Shown in pieces: positions 35,491 to 48,300 of a stretch of 64,000 bases of DNA; the stretch's first letter is position 1; each line of letters opens with the position of its first letter. The notes under the pieces are model-generated. The model searched no databases and was not told where the DNA came from. It saw only the letters and a list, made by a program, of their open reading frames with translations. The stretch is from Siphonodentalium dalli. Taxonomy: Eukaryota; Mollusca; Scaphopoda; Gadilida; Siphonodentaliidae. Position numbers and translations under genes: made by a program. The stretch spans positions 260,804,077 through 260,868,076 of the forward strand of contig CP136061.1 in the NCBI GenBank assembly GCA_032622095.1. The letters are read 5' to 3'.

Positions 35491-37211
35491 ATGTGGGTAT
35501 TATATGGTTGAAATAATTGGATACAGCTGATACATCAACTGAACACTTAAATTTTGATGAAGCTTTAATTGGATTTCAGTAAATAAATTATAACTGTTGA
35601 AACTTGTGTTTTAACAGTGACTCATGCTACCAGTTAGCTTCTAATTAAATCATTGGATCAGTCAATATCGTATTCAATAATCATTCCCATTTATTGATAA
35701 ATTAGCATACCATCATCGTTTCCTGCAACCAATACAGATTAACCAGGTAGGAAGTATTACTTTCAACAAAGCATTAAACACTTGATAACAAGGCCCCATG
35801 AGGCCACACAAATGCCCTGGGTGGGTTGAAATATTTGTCCCGGGAGCCCTGATTCGCACATATGGGATGGGGTATCTCCTCCCATTCCATCCTCCGTGGA
35901 GGTTTGGGCCACCAACGTTTCTATCCTGGGTGAAGCACTGAAAGTCTGAAACAGTGTGCAGTTTGTTGGTACTGCGACGAGCTCGGACTGTTCAATCAAG
36001 TTCAATACGTCTCATTCATATATCTATATGTATTCTTTATTTACCTAGTGTTCGTGTGCATGAAAAAAATACGCATGTAGGCTTGGGAACACTTTATATC
36101 ACTAAGAAATGTATTTACCCCCCCCCCTACCCCAAACATATATGCACGCATGGCTGTACCCCATTTGTTCTCTATAAGACGGATTCGTAACTGATAGAAC
36201 GGCATAATTGGTGCGGGAGCGCAATGTGTAGTGCAATATCTGATAAGACGGCGCATCACTCAACAAAACGTTCAGAATTCTTGGTGACGTACATCATGGA
36301 TAATTAACTTCCATTTCCCTTACATGTACATAATCTATAATCGAACCACAGCATAGGTAGTTCATGTTTGACATATGGATATACTGTACAGGTATTGTCT
36401 AGCTGGATTGATGCCAATAGTTTAGTACGAACGGTTATGGTTACCGATTCTTCAGTTCGAGAACTGAGGATATTCATATCACAACATTGATATAAAATAA
36501 CACAATTCCCTACAAAGCGTAGGCGTAAATTTAAATCCAACTGGATAATTGTTTTGTCTTTTCTTTAAATCGAACATATATCTTTGCTACCTGTTGGAAT
36601 ATGGCCGGAGTCATTTTGGTAATACAGTATCATGTTGCGAGAACTTGCATAGTGTAGTACCAAAACATGTTATGGTAGATCGCGTGGAAGTTTTGTGTAT
36701 ACAATAGCAAAGAAAGAGTGAATTTGTGTGAGAAGTCATGTGACGTCATTTCAACAAACGTCATAAGAAATAGTGTATACTTAAGTGCAAATACGGCTTT
36801 AGGGGACCATGTTCTATCTTAGGTTTTCTTTGACCAATCGGCTTGATGTTTGGTGAGTCGACTTTTACGATCCCAGGCCGTGCTCCAAATTTGGGTTATA
36901 TTGGACGCATGGTTGAAACGTAAAAACGCGCCAAAAGCATGACCGGTTTACACACACAAATACACACATACACACGCATACATGTACGGCGGGTTTAATT
37001 TAGATAGCCTATACGCCAGGATACCTCTATTTACTTAAATCTTTGCAAACATCTTATGCAGGAAAAAAATATTTGCAGCCATGACAAGGGACGTAGCTCA
37101 ATCTAAACTCTTTAATACTAAAATATTGAGATTTAAAATGATGAATTTAAATTTGAAAAAGTTAAATAAATACATGTATTAGTATATCACAATTCAACAT
37201 ATCCTCGCGCA
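35491..37211. other. Intron, middle part
   Basis: No gene is recognised. A poly-C patch lies at 36118-36127 and a CA-rich microsatellite-like patch at 36952-36985. Confidence 0.4.
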
Positions 37212-40200
37212 AATACGCTCATAGTCGAGATATACTGTGGAATAGGTATATAATGTGATTATTTCATTCTAAGATACGCTAATAGTCGAGATATACTGTG
37301 GAATAGGTATATAATGTGATTATTTCATTCTAAGATACGCTCATAGTCAAGTGTGGAATAGGTATATAATGTGATTATTTCATTCTGAGATACGCTCATA
37401 GTCGAGATATACTGTGCAATAGGTATATAATGTGATTATTTCATTCTGAGATACGCTCATAGTCGAGATATACTGTGGAATAGGTATATAATGTGATTAT
37501 TTCATTCTGAGATACGCTCATAGTCGAGATATACTGTGGAATAGGTATATAATGTGATTATTTCATTCTGAGATACGCTCATAGTCGATATATACTGTGG
37601 AATAGGTATATAATGTGATTATTTCATTCTGAGATACGCTCATAGTCGAGATATACTGTGGAATAGGTATATAATGTGATTATTTCATTCTGAGATACGC
37701 TCATAGTCGAGATATACTGTGGAATAGTTATATAATGTGATTATTTCATTCTGAGATACGCTCATAGTCGAGATATACTGTGGAATAGGTATATAATGTG
37801 ATTATTTCATTCTGAGATACGCTCATAGTCGAGATATACTGTGGAATAGGTAGATAATGTGATTATTTCATTCTGAGATACGCTCATAGTCGAGATATAC
37901 TGTGGAATAGGTATATAATGTGATTATTTCATTCTGAGATACGCTCATAGTCGAGATATACTGTGGAATAGGTATATAATGTGATTATTTCATTCTGAGA
38001 TACGCTCATAGTCGAGATATACTGTGGAATAGGTATGTAATGTGATTATTTCATTCTGAGATACGCTCATAGTCGAGATATACTGTGGAATATGTATGTA
38101 ATGTGATTATTTCATTCTGAGATACGCTCATAGTCGAGATATACTGTGGAATAGGTATATAATGTGATTATTTCATTCTGAGATACGCTCATAGTCGAGA
38201 TATACTGTGGAATAGGTATATAATGTGATTATTTCATTCTGAAATACGCTCATAGTCGAGATATACTGTGGAATAGGTATATAATGTGATTATTTCATTC
38301 TGAGATACGCTCATAGTCGAGATATACTGTGGAATAGGTATATAATGTGATTATTTCATTCTGAGATACGCTCATAGTCGAGATATACTGTGGAATAGGT
38401 ATATAATGTGATTATTTCATTCTGAGATACGCTCATAGTCGAGATATACTGTGGAATAGGTATATAATGTGATTATTTCATTCTGAGATACGCTCATAGT
38501 CGAGATATACTGTGGAATAGGTATATAATGTGATTATTTCATTCTGAGATACGCTCATAGTCGATATATACTGTGGAATAGGTATATAATGTGATTATTT
38601 CATTCTGAGATACGCTCATAGTCGATATATACTGTGGAATAGGTATATAATGTGATTATTTCATTCTGAGATACGCTCATAGTCGAGATATACTGTGGAA
38701 TAGGTATATAATGTGATTATTTCATTCTAAGATACGATCATAGTCGAGATATACTGTGGAATAGGTATATATTGTGATTATTTCATTCTAAGATACGCTC
38801 ATAGTCGAGATATACTGTGGAATAGGTATATAATGTGATTATTTCATTCTGAGATACGCTCATAGTCGAGATATACTGTGGAATAGGTATATAATGTGAT
38901 TATTTCATTCTGAGATACGCTCATAGTCGAGATATACTGTGGAGTAGGTATATAATGTGATTATTTCATTCTGATATACGCTCATAGTCGAGATATACTG
39001 TGGAATAGGTATATAATGTGATTATTTTATTCTGAGATACGCTCATAATCGAGATATACTGTGGAATAGGTATATAATGTGATTATTTCATTCTAAGATA
39101 CGCTCAAAGTCGAGATATACTGTGGATTAGGTATATAATGTGATTATTTCATTCTAAGATACGCTCATAGTCGAGATATACTGTGGAATAGGTATATAAT
39201 GTGATTATTTCATTCTGAGATACGCTCATAGTCGAGATATACTGTGGAATAGGTATATAATGTTATTATTTCATTCTAAGATACGCTCATAGTCGAGATA
39301 TACTGTGGAATAGGTATATAATGTGATTATTTCATTCTGAGTTACGCTCATAGTCGAGATATACTGTGGAATAGGTATATAATGTGATTATTTCATTCTG
39401 AGATACACTCATAGTCGAGATATACTGTGGAATAGGTATATAATGTGATTATTTCATTCTGAGATACGCTCATAGTCGAGATATACTGTGGAATAGGTAT
39501 ATAATGTGATTATTTCATTCTAAGATACGCTCATAGTCGAGATATACTGTGGAATAGGTATATATTGTGATTATTTCATTCTAAGATACGCTCATAGTCG
39601 AGATATACTGTGGAATAGGTGTATAATGTGATTATTTCATTCTGAGATACGCTCATAGTCGAGATATACTGTGGAATAGGTATATAATGTGATTATTTCA
39701 TTCTGAGATACGCTCATAGTCGAGATATACTGTGGAGTAGATATATAATGTGATTATTTCATTCTGAGATACGCTCATAGTCGAGATATACTGTGGAATA
39801 GGTATATAATGTGATTATTTTATTCTGAGATACGCTCATAATCGAGATATACTGTGGAATAGGTATATAATGTGATTATTTCATTCTGAGATACGCTCAT
39901 AGTCGAGATATACTGTGGAATAGGTATATAATGTGATTATTTCATTCTAAGATACGCTCATAGTCGAGATATACTGTGGAATAGGTATATAATGTGATTA
40001 TTTCATTATGAGATACGCTCATAGTCGAGATATACTGTGGAATAGGTATATAATGTTATTATTTCATTCTAAGATACGCTCATAGTCGAGATATACTGTG
40101 GAATATGTATATAATGTGATTATGTCATTCTAAGATACGCTCATAGTCGAGATATACTGTGTAATAGGTATATAATGTGATTATTTCATTCTAAGATACG

Positions 40201-40507
40201 CTCATAGTCGAGATATACTGTGGAATAGCTATATAATGTGATTATTTCATTCTGAGATACGCTCATAGTCGAGATATACTGTGGAATAGGTATATAATGT
40301 TATTATTTCATTCTAAGATACGCTCATAGTCGAGATATACTGTGGAATATGTATATAATGTGATTATTTCATTCTAAGATACGCTCATAGTCGAGATATA
40401 CTGTGTAATAGGTATATAATGTGATTATTTCATTCTAAGATACGCTCATAGTCGAGATATACTGTGGAATAGGTATATAATGTGATTATTTCATTCTGAG
40501 GTACGCA
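37212..40507 (+). repeat. 61 bp satellite, about 54 monomers, with higher-order structure
   Basis: The monomer is GAGATACGCTCATAGTCGAG, then ATATACTGTGGAATAGGTAT, then ATAATGTGATTATTTCATTCT (61 bp). One monomer (near 37342) lacks about 10 bp. Rare variants recur at exactly 793 bp = 13 x 61: GGAGTAG (38941, 39734), ATATTGTG (38771, 39564), CATAATCGAG (39048, 39841) and TGTTATT (39261, 40054). A further 244 bp = 4 x 61 repeat links 40054 with 40298. The array lies in the intron before the lectin exons. Confidence 0.96.
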
Positions 40508-41205
40508 TATACTGGACTCTTTCCCGTTATTTAGTTTTATGGCGCGGACCCCAATGAAAACATCTGTTAGAGAGCGTACACACGAAAAGTCGTGAGTTGG
40601 CTTATTTGTGTCATTTTGCGCACATAATCTGATCGCCTCATTATGGTTCGATAATGTTACGAAAATGCTCTCATTTTCAGCAGATGATCTACTCAAAATG
40701 AGCAGATTATTTACCTAAGACGAGTTTTATTATAAGCAGACAATGTGCGAGAGAACAGGCTGTATAATTATGACCATTGTACTCTCCCTAGAACCAAACC
40801 ATACTTTCCAAGTTCTGAAAGTTCCATTTGCACCCCATGAGTTCGAATTTGATTGGATCTTTTCCGGTCCAACATATTGAATAGACGCAGGGAAATGTGC
40901 ATGTTTCTTCTAAAACCAACAACTTTAACACATTATACTGGTTTGTTGAAAATAAAACTAACATAACAATATTTACCTATTTGTGCGTGTATTTACTAAC
41001 ACGAGACGCCACCCAAACCCCATGTAGCTACGTCCCTGAGTTATCAATTGAATCTCGCGACCAGTTGTGTGTTATTATTGGAGAAATTCAATTCAATAGG
41101 GCGGGGATGCTACTGGAAACTCCATGCTAAGGTGTCTACCACAACAATGGCCCTCTAGATAACGATGTTTCCTTGTGTTGTTGTTGTTTAAAATTTATAT
41201 TCAAC
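40508..41205. other. Intron stretch with a decayed inverted-repeat element
   Basis: 40595-40765 resembles 23478-23640 in opposite orientation (ATTATAAGCAGACAATGTGC, AACAGGCTG). No gene is recognised. Confidence 0.4.
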
Positions 41206-41211
41206 CAAGTG

Positions 41212-41993
41212 GCCGGATTCGTCATCTCAGGTTTAAACCTGGTCTACGTAAACCTCTAGGTTTAAACCGCCGTGAGTCAGCTAAATCCGTGGTTTAAACC
41301 CGAGACCGCAGGTCTAAGTGACGCATTCGTCATCTCTGGTTTAAACCTGGTCCAGCCAGACCAGCGGTTTAGCAGTAGTGTCTCTGTATCGTCGAGATAA
41401 TTAATCGTACTTTCCTCGTTTTATTGATTGCGAAATTCAATAATAACGACAACGAGCATATTTTGATGGAAATTTATAAGCGAGAAGCACTCACACCTAT
41501 AGAGTGTGTGGGGATAATTTTTTGTCAATTTCGATAGTGTTTTTGTGTTTTATAAGCTTAAACCAGCAACTAAACCATCTAATTCGGCGGTCCAGCTAAA
41601 CCATCTTTATCGAGGCTAAACCTGAGATGACGAATCCGTCTTTTCTTCATCGCGGTTTAGAATTGTCAAGCAATCAGTCACCGTGTGGAGCTGTAAATTA
41701 TCTCGAGTGAGGGCGTGTCTAAGTGGCGGCTGCCGACGGGTGTTATCATGTCACAGTTGATTCATTCGCACGCGACAATTGAGGACGTGTCAGTAAGCAT
41801 TACATCAGCCTGCCTTTTGTTCCACTTGGTAACAGGGTATTATGACTGCATGCTCATATCACCGACTGGAGTTGTCAATCAGCTGGCCACTAAACGACAA
41901 AAACGCCCACTTAGACCCGGTTTGGCTGGACCGCCAATGGGGGTTTAAACCAGGTTTAAACTCGGAGGTTTAAACCGGAGATGACGAATCGGG
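41212..41993. mobile_element. 782 bp MITE with GGTTTAAACC subterminal palindromes
   Basis: It is flanked by CAAGTG on both sides (41206-41211, 41994-41999). The ends are GCCGGATTCGTCATCTCAGG and, inverted, CCCGATTCGTCATCTCCGG, each followed by TTTAAACC palindromes. The same terminal motif occurs twice more inside (41327-41350 direct, 41615-41638 inverted), giving four copies in a nested, symmetric arrangement. There is no recognised transposase; the frame at 41715-41948 is not recognised. The GGTTTAAACC / CTGGTC style of subterminal palindrome resembles the element at 6725-10048. Confidence 0.78.
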
Positions 41994-41999
41994 CAAGTG

Positions 42000-43007
42000 A
42001 GTTTCCTTAGCTGATGTTTGTGATTTAAAGCACACCGTTGTAAATAATCATCGGACCAATTAACTGCTATATGTATAACATCAAAAAAATCTCGAATAGT
42101 GTTTAATGATATACCACCTGAATACCGTCCGTCCAGATAATTTCTCTATCAAAGGCTCGCTAGACTTACCGGGCTTCCTGAATACGACCAGCTATCAAAA
42201 AATGTTCTAACATCCTAAACCCATACTTAATCTTTATTGGATCATATTGGATCGAAATTCTTATTATCGGCTGCTTAATTTACGCCACTAAACGACGTTT
42301 AATAATAATCGAGATGTAATATAATTGCTCGTTATAATTCTGGTGTGGGATAATCCAGTATTACCCCACATATCATATGCCAATATATTATATATACAAA
42401 TTCAGCATCATCTATACATATATAAGCATATTATATAAACCCCAAATCCATGTATGTTACTATACCATATTACCATTATTATTATATATAGCGTATTGGT
42501 GATCGGAATATAAGGAAAATATGAGTGTCCATAAGACAAGCTATCAATCCAGCTTCTCTCTGTGGAGCACAATGGTCAAATGAAGACCAGAACTAATTAA
42601 CATAAAATATGCGGAACATATGTTTTACCACATGTTAAACTCATTATCTGAGTCATAGCACCAAGCTATCTTTCGCAGTAATACAATATTCCTGGATTGA
42701 TATAAATACGAATATATCACTATTCTAGGTTCATTCTCCTTCTGATTCTCATTCTAATTCCTTCCCGGTTTCGATTCGAGTTTGCTGATGCAAGGGGTCC
42801 ATCCGGCGTTAGCCGGGTTGTTATTTATCAACAGTGGACATCTCAATATTTCAGGTCACCAACCGCACATCTCTTCATTTGATATGACAATTAAATGTTA
42901 TCTCCAACAAGACTGTGCCGATTTCATAACCCCACACTGGGGGTTATTGTCTGTGCAACACCCGTGTATACCACATTTTGCATCAAATTGAACTCTTATT
43001 GTTGTAG
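42000..43007. other. Intron immediately before the lectin exon
   Basis: AT-rich and non-coding. It ends in CTCTTATTGTTGTAG, the 3' splice site of the next exon. Confidence 0.5.
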
Positions 43008-43238
43008 AAGGACTTTTGTCGCAGTTGACAAACGTTGCACTAAACAAACAGTCGTGGCAGTCCTCACCAACCGCAAACAATGCAGCCAGGGCCGTCGATG
43101 GAAACACAAGCCCATTGATCAGCTCCGGATCTTGCACAGATACGGACATCGAGATAAACCCATGGTGGATCGTGGACCTAGGAGCAACCTTTACCATATA
43201 CAAAGGGCGGGTGGTCAATAACAAAGGGATTTGTTGCT
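43008..43238 (+). CDS. F-type lectin (FTP, F5/8C-like) domain, N-terminal exon
   Basis: The acceptor is TTGTTGTAG|AA and the donor TTGCT|GTAAGTT; 231 nt, phase 1-1. The frame reads LTNVALNKQSWQSS, then AARAVDGN, SCTDTD, NPWWIVDLGA and VVNNKGICC. This follows the fucolectin/F-type lectin order NVAxxKxAxQSS - AVDGN - SCTHT - PWWxVDLG - NRxDCC. The usual fucose-binding residues are changed: His of CTHT is Asp, and NRxD is NKGI. F-type lectins normally bind L-fucose in innate recognition; binding here may be lost or altered. The exon's last 15 nt and donor are the seed of the adjacent satellite. The upstream ATG at 43016 is internal and not a start. Confidence 0.85.
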
Positions 43239-45722
43239 GTAAGTTATGTTTATATATGGCGGGCTGGTGGTTAAGTGGTTTGTTATGGTGAGTTATGTTT
43301 ATATATGGCGGGCTGGTGGTTAAGTGGTTTGTTATGGTGAGTTATGTTTATATATGGCGGGCTGGTGGTTAAGTGGTTTGTTATGGTGAGTTATGTTTAT
43401 ATATGGTGGTCCAGTGGTTAATAGAGGGGAGTGTTGCTGTAAGTTATGTTTATATATGGCGGGCTGGTGGTTAAGTGGTTTGTTATGGTGAGTTATGTTT
43501 GCATATCGTGGTCCAGTGGTTAATAGAGGGGAGTGTTGCTGCAAGTTATGTTTATATATGGCGGGCTGGTGGTTAAGTGATTTGTTATGGTGAGTTATGT
43601 TTATATATGGCGGGCTGGTGGTTAAGTGGTTTGTTATGGTGAGTTATGTTTATATATGGCGGGCTGGTGGTTAAGTGGTTTGTTATGGTGAGTTATGTTT
43701 GCATATCGTGGTCCAGTGGTTAATAGAGGGGAGTGTTGCTGTGAGTTATGTTTATATATGGCGGGCTGGTGGTTAAGTGGTTTGTTATGGTGAGTTATGT
43801 TGGCATATCGTGGTCCAGTGGTTAATAGAGGGGAGTGTTGCTGTGAGTTATGTTTATATATGGCGGGCTGGTGGTTAAGTGGTTTGTTATGGTGAGTTAT
43901 GTTGGCATATCGTGGTCCAGTGGTTAATAGAGGGGAGTGTTGCTGTGAGTTATGTTTATATATGGCGGGCTGGTGGTTAAGTGGTTTGTTATGGTGAGTT
44001 ATGTTTATATATCGTGGTCCAGTGGTTAATAGAGGGGAGTGTTGCTGTAAGTTATGTTTATATATGGCGGGCTGGTGGTTAAGTGATCTGTTATGGTAAG
44101 TTATGTTTGCATATCGTGGTCCAGTGGTTAATAGAGGGGAGGGTTGCTGTGAGTTATGTTTATATAAGGCGGGCTGGTGGTTAAGTGGTTTGTTATGGTA
44201 AGTTATGTTTATATATGGCGGGTTGGTGGTTAAGTGGTTTGTTATGGTGAGTTATGTTTGCATATCGTGGTCCAGTGGTTAATAGAGGGGAGTGTTGCTG
44301 TGAGTTATGTTTATATATGGCGGGCTGGTGGTTAAGTGGTTTGTTATGGTGAGTTATGTTTATATATGGCGGGCTGGTGGTTAAGTGGTTTGTTATGGTG
44401 AGTTATGTTTATATATGGCGGGCTGGTGGTTAAGTGGTTTGTTATGGTGAGTTATGTTTGCATATCGTGGTCCAGTGGTTAATAGAGGGGAGTGTTGCTG
44501 TGAGTTATGTTTATATATGGCGGGCTGGTGGTTAAGTGGTTTGTTATGGTGAGTTATGTTTGCATATCGTGGTCCAGTGGTTAATAGAGGGGAGTGTTGC
44601 TGTGAGTTATGTTTATATATGGCGGGCTGGTGGTTAAGTGGTTTGTTATGGTGAGTTATGTTTGCATATCGTGGTCCAGTGGTTAATAGAGGGGAGTGTT
44701 GCTGTAAGTTATGTTTATATATGGCGGGCTGGTGGTTAAGTGATTTGTTATGGTGAGTTATGTTTGCATATCGTGGTCCAGTGGTTAATAGAGGGGAGTG
44801 TTGCTGTGAGTTATGTTTATATATGGCGGGCTGGTGGTTAAGTGGTTTGTTATGGTGAGTTATGTTTGCATATCGTGGTCCAGTGGTTAATAGAGGGGAG
44901 GGTTGCTGTGAGTTATGTTTATATATGGCGGGCTGGCGGTTAAGTGGTTTGTTATGGTGAGTTATGTTTGCATATCGTGGTCCAGTGGTTAATAGAGGGG
45001 AGGGTTGCTGTGAGTTATGTTTATATATGGCGGGTTGGTGGTTAAGTGGTTTGTTATGGTGAGTTATGTTTATATATGGCGGGCTGGTGGTTAAGTGGTT
45101 TGTTATGGTGAGTTATGTTTACATATCGTGGTCCAGTGGTTAATAGAGGGGAGTGTTGCTGTAAGTTATGTTTATATATGGCGGGCTGGTGGTTAAGTGG
45201 TTTGTTATGGTGAGTTATGTTTATATATGGCGGGCTGGTGGTTAAGTGGTTTGTTATGGTGAGTTATGTTTATATATGGCGGGCTGGTGGTTAAGTGGTT
45301 TGTTATGGTGAGTTATGTTTGCATATCGTGGTCCAGTGGTTAATAGAGGGGAGGGTTGCTGTAAGTTATGTTTATATATGGCGGGCTGGTGGTTAAGTGG
45401 TTTGTTATGGTGAGTTATGTTTATATATGGCGGGCTGGTGGTTAAGTGATTTTTTATGGTGAGTTATGTTTGCATATCGTGGTCCAGTGGTTAATAGAGG
45501 GGAGTGTTGCTGTGAGTTATGTTTATATATGGCGGGCTGGTGGTTAAGTGGTTTGTTATGGTGAGTTATGTTTACATATCGTGGTCCAGTGGTTAATAGA
45601 GGGGAGTGTTGCTGTAAGTTATGTTTATATATGGCGGGCTGGTGGTTAAGTGGTTTGTTATGGTGAGTTATGTTTGCATATCGTGGTCCAGTGGTTAATA
45701 GAGGGGAGTGTTGCTGTGAGTT
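43239..45722 (+). repeat. Splice-donor satellite: 49/53 bp monomers, about 49 copies
   Basis: There are two related monomers. A (49 bp) is GAGTTATGTTTATATATGGC, then GGGCTGGTGGTTAAGTGG, then TTTGTTATGGT. B (53 bp) is GAGTTATGTTTGCATATCGT, then GGTCCAGTGGTTAATAGAGG, then GGAGTGTTGCTGT. Each junction reads TATG|GTGAGTTATG or TTGCT|GTGAGTTATG or TTGCT|GTAAGTTATG, i.e. a good 5' splice site in the gene's direction. The first monomer starts at the true donor of the lectin exon. The end of B (GGGAGTGTTGCT) resembles the exon end (GGGATTTGTTGCT). A and B alternate irregularly (AB, AAB, AAAB). Confidence 0.95.
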
Positions 45723-47231
45723 ATATTTACTTGTTTTGTGTTTTGAGCTTGATCTAAACTCCTAATGAAGTTAGTACTACAGTAAATGACTGTTAGAAAG
45801 TGTGGAGACGTAAATTGCTCACGAACCCAGGATTAGTGGGGACGAAGCGTTGCAGAGTGCCACTTGACACACACTTTTCCATGTGTTTGTGAAAGTTGAA
45901 TTCTTATTAGCGATATTATACATAAATGGAAGAGTCTTTACATAACATTCGTTTCGCAGTATTCAGGGTCAGCATTTTCATTTAATAATGCTACAAGTAT
46001 TCCTTTCTAAATGGCATTCCCATGACGACACAGTCGCCCCTTGATGACAGTAGTTAGACCTCCTTGTCGCGGTTGTCGAGAACGGAGTGTCCCCCGAAGA
46101 GCGCAGTAAATCTCAATGTATCCCGAGGAGAAGTGCAACAACTGTTTTGTTATCAGATTACTAAATAAATCAATCATTGTCATTCATAATTACAATGTTG
46201 TACTGAGAGATTATGTATAGTTTCATTAACTCCATTTCGTCCTAGGATTTCTGTTCCATAAAAGCCATTACGCTTTTAATAATCAGGTCTTCAATATCGG
46301 TCCTTGCAATGTAAACCAATAAGCCATAGAAACACGTTATCCCTTATACTATTGGACAGATTCAATGTCGCCTTGTGCGCGCAATTTACACGCGATGTTA
46401 ATTTCGGGCTTACGAAAGGCTTTTGGAAAGTTGTGGACTTCATTAAGGTATATCCACAGAATTATGTCACTACTCCCATGTACATCCCCAAACAAAATAA
46501 TTATATGGTGGAATAATAATAACAATGCAGACACCGCTGAGAGGTCTGCTATGAGGGATAAGCGTACAGGATAATTCATTCACGACAAACGTATGTATTA
46601 CGTTGTATGTACACCATCAAGTAACTAACCGAACTCAAGGGATCGACTTAGTGCAACACTGATTTCGAATCATTTTTGTGAAATATAATTTCATATTCTC
46701 CCTCTTTTGTCGAATTCACAAAAGGGCTATATTCATATTGAAGTTATACGTTAAATATTAATATAATAGATTAATTCAGAACCAGATTAACGTTCATGCG
46801 GAGAGTGATATTCACAATAGCACACTCATGATTGTAATTACAGGCGTTCGTAAATAAAATATATGCTCTGCCTTGTTTGTTCAACGTTATAAAGTACCCT
46901 GTCGGAACAGGTCAGAAGTTCCCAAATTTTGTACTGGTGGAATATGATCTCCACGGGTGTTACTGGAGAAGAGATTCATGACACGATATAACAGCTTGGT
47001 TACGACAAACACCACACTATTGTATATTGTCTTCAATATTAAAATATAACTGTACTATTGATTTCAGTACCATTGTCACAGAGGGGAATATAGCTTGGAC
47101 GCAAATAGTCGTACCCATGCACATCTTTATTTCCGATTATAAACAAACGTGAAGTAAACACACACTAAGCCCAGGCGGGCTAACATCGCCACACCTGGGC
47201 CAGAAAAATACGAGCATATGGTTGTTAAATA
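45723..47231. other. Intron stretch
   Basis: No gene or strong repeat was recognised. Frames at 46304-46579 on both strands lack recognisable domains. Confidence 0.4.
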
Positions 47232-47609
47232 TTAACCCTTTACCCAACAAAGCGGCCAAAAACGCCCAAATAAAGCTTCAACGGCCTAAAATATCTTTGG
47301 TCTGTCTCAATAACACCATACAAATATGGATATCATTGGAACCGGTTCATTGAACACATTGTGATGGTTACAGTTATGCCCTGTGCCAATGCATTATCTT
47401 ATATATGCGAGTCGACAATAGGTCGCCTCGCATATATAAGAGAATGCATTGGCCTACATTCTTTAACAATTTTAGAATTTTTTCTTACATTTTTTAACAA
47501 TTTTTATAATATTTTTCTACATTCTTGGACAATTTTATCATTTTTAATATGTGTGAAGCCAATGCATTCTCTTATATATGCGAGGCCGTTCTGTTGGGTA
47601 AAGGGTTAA
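47232..47609 (+). mobile_element. piggyBac-type MITE, copy 4 (right hairpin deleted)
   Basis: Both TTAA ends and the left hairpin (47387-47453) are present. The second hairpin is cut short (TTATATATGCGAGGC runs directly into CGTTCTGTTGGG). It lies in the intron that splits the lectin domain. Confidence 0.8.
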
Positions 47610-48300
47610 AAGGTATCATTCGCAAGTCTCTCCTCTCCAATCCAAAAGTTCCCTCTCTCAGTGTGTAACTCCCCTTCTGACCAATTTGGTTCGTGTTTTA
47701 AACCAATTACTCAAAAGGTGATTATACAGAATTGCTTATCGCCAATTAGACATGGATATTCGGGTAACAAGTCAATTATCTCGATAGCATCCCCTGTTTA
47801 CCAAATATATTATCTCTTGTTTCATATTTTTATAATTGTCATCGAGTCAGAATACATATTCATGTGCAATTCTACATGCACGCATAATCCACTAAAAGCT
47901 AATACTCATGACAGTATTCACACGTGCAGTGTTGCTATATGCTGCACGCTTTACATTACACAAGCTGTTTATCATTTGGAATTTGGAATAAAATGACCAC
48001 CGGGTGTCACTGTGTGACTGTGACGTGGTGTATCTCAATGTGCAATTATACTCAGCATTCATAATCCATTAAATTCAAATAATCCCCAGCAAGCCATATC
48101 GGACTTTCATTATTCACAGGTGGTAATTAGTTGTGTCTGTGTGTAATGTCGTATATGCTGATAGGGTTGGCATTACATAAATCACATATTAGTTAGTATA
48201 ACATTGCAACTGACATTTGCGTTCCAAGAAGAAATTAATTATGCCCTGCTGATATAACTTTGTGACACCAATATTATAAGCAACTGTGTTACAATTTTAG
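47610..48300. other. Intron before the last lectin exon
   Basis: No gene is recognised. It ends in GTGTTACAATTTTAG, the 3' splice site at 48300. Confidence 0.45.

Noticed and set aside
35106-35511. Long overlapping open frames on both strands
   Set aside because: They are produced by a 39 bp (13-codon) tandem repeat with few stop codons; no start context, domain or splice evidence.
37212-40507. CRISPR-like array
   Set aside because: The 61 bp units are contiguous tandem copies without unique spacers; this is a eukaryotic satellite.
42895-43224. 108-codon frames on both strands over the lectin exon
   Set aside because: Out of frame with the lectin motifs; shadows of the 43008-43238 exon.
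43332-43544. Open frame inside the 49/53 bp satellite
   Set aside because: Repeat-derived and on the strand opposite the gene; no independent support.
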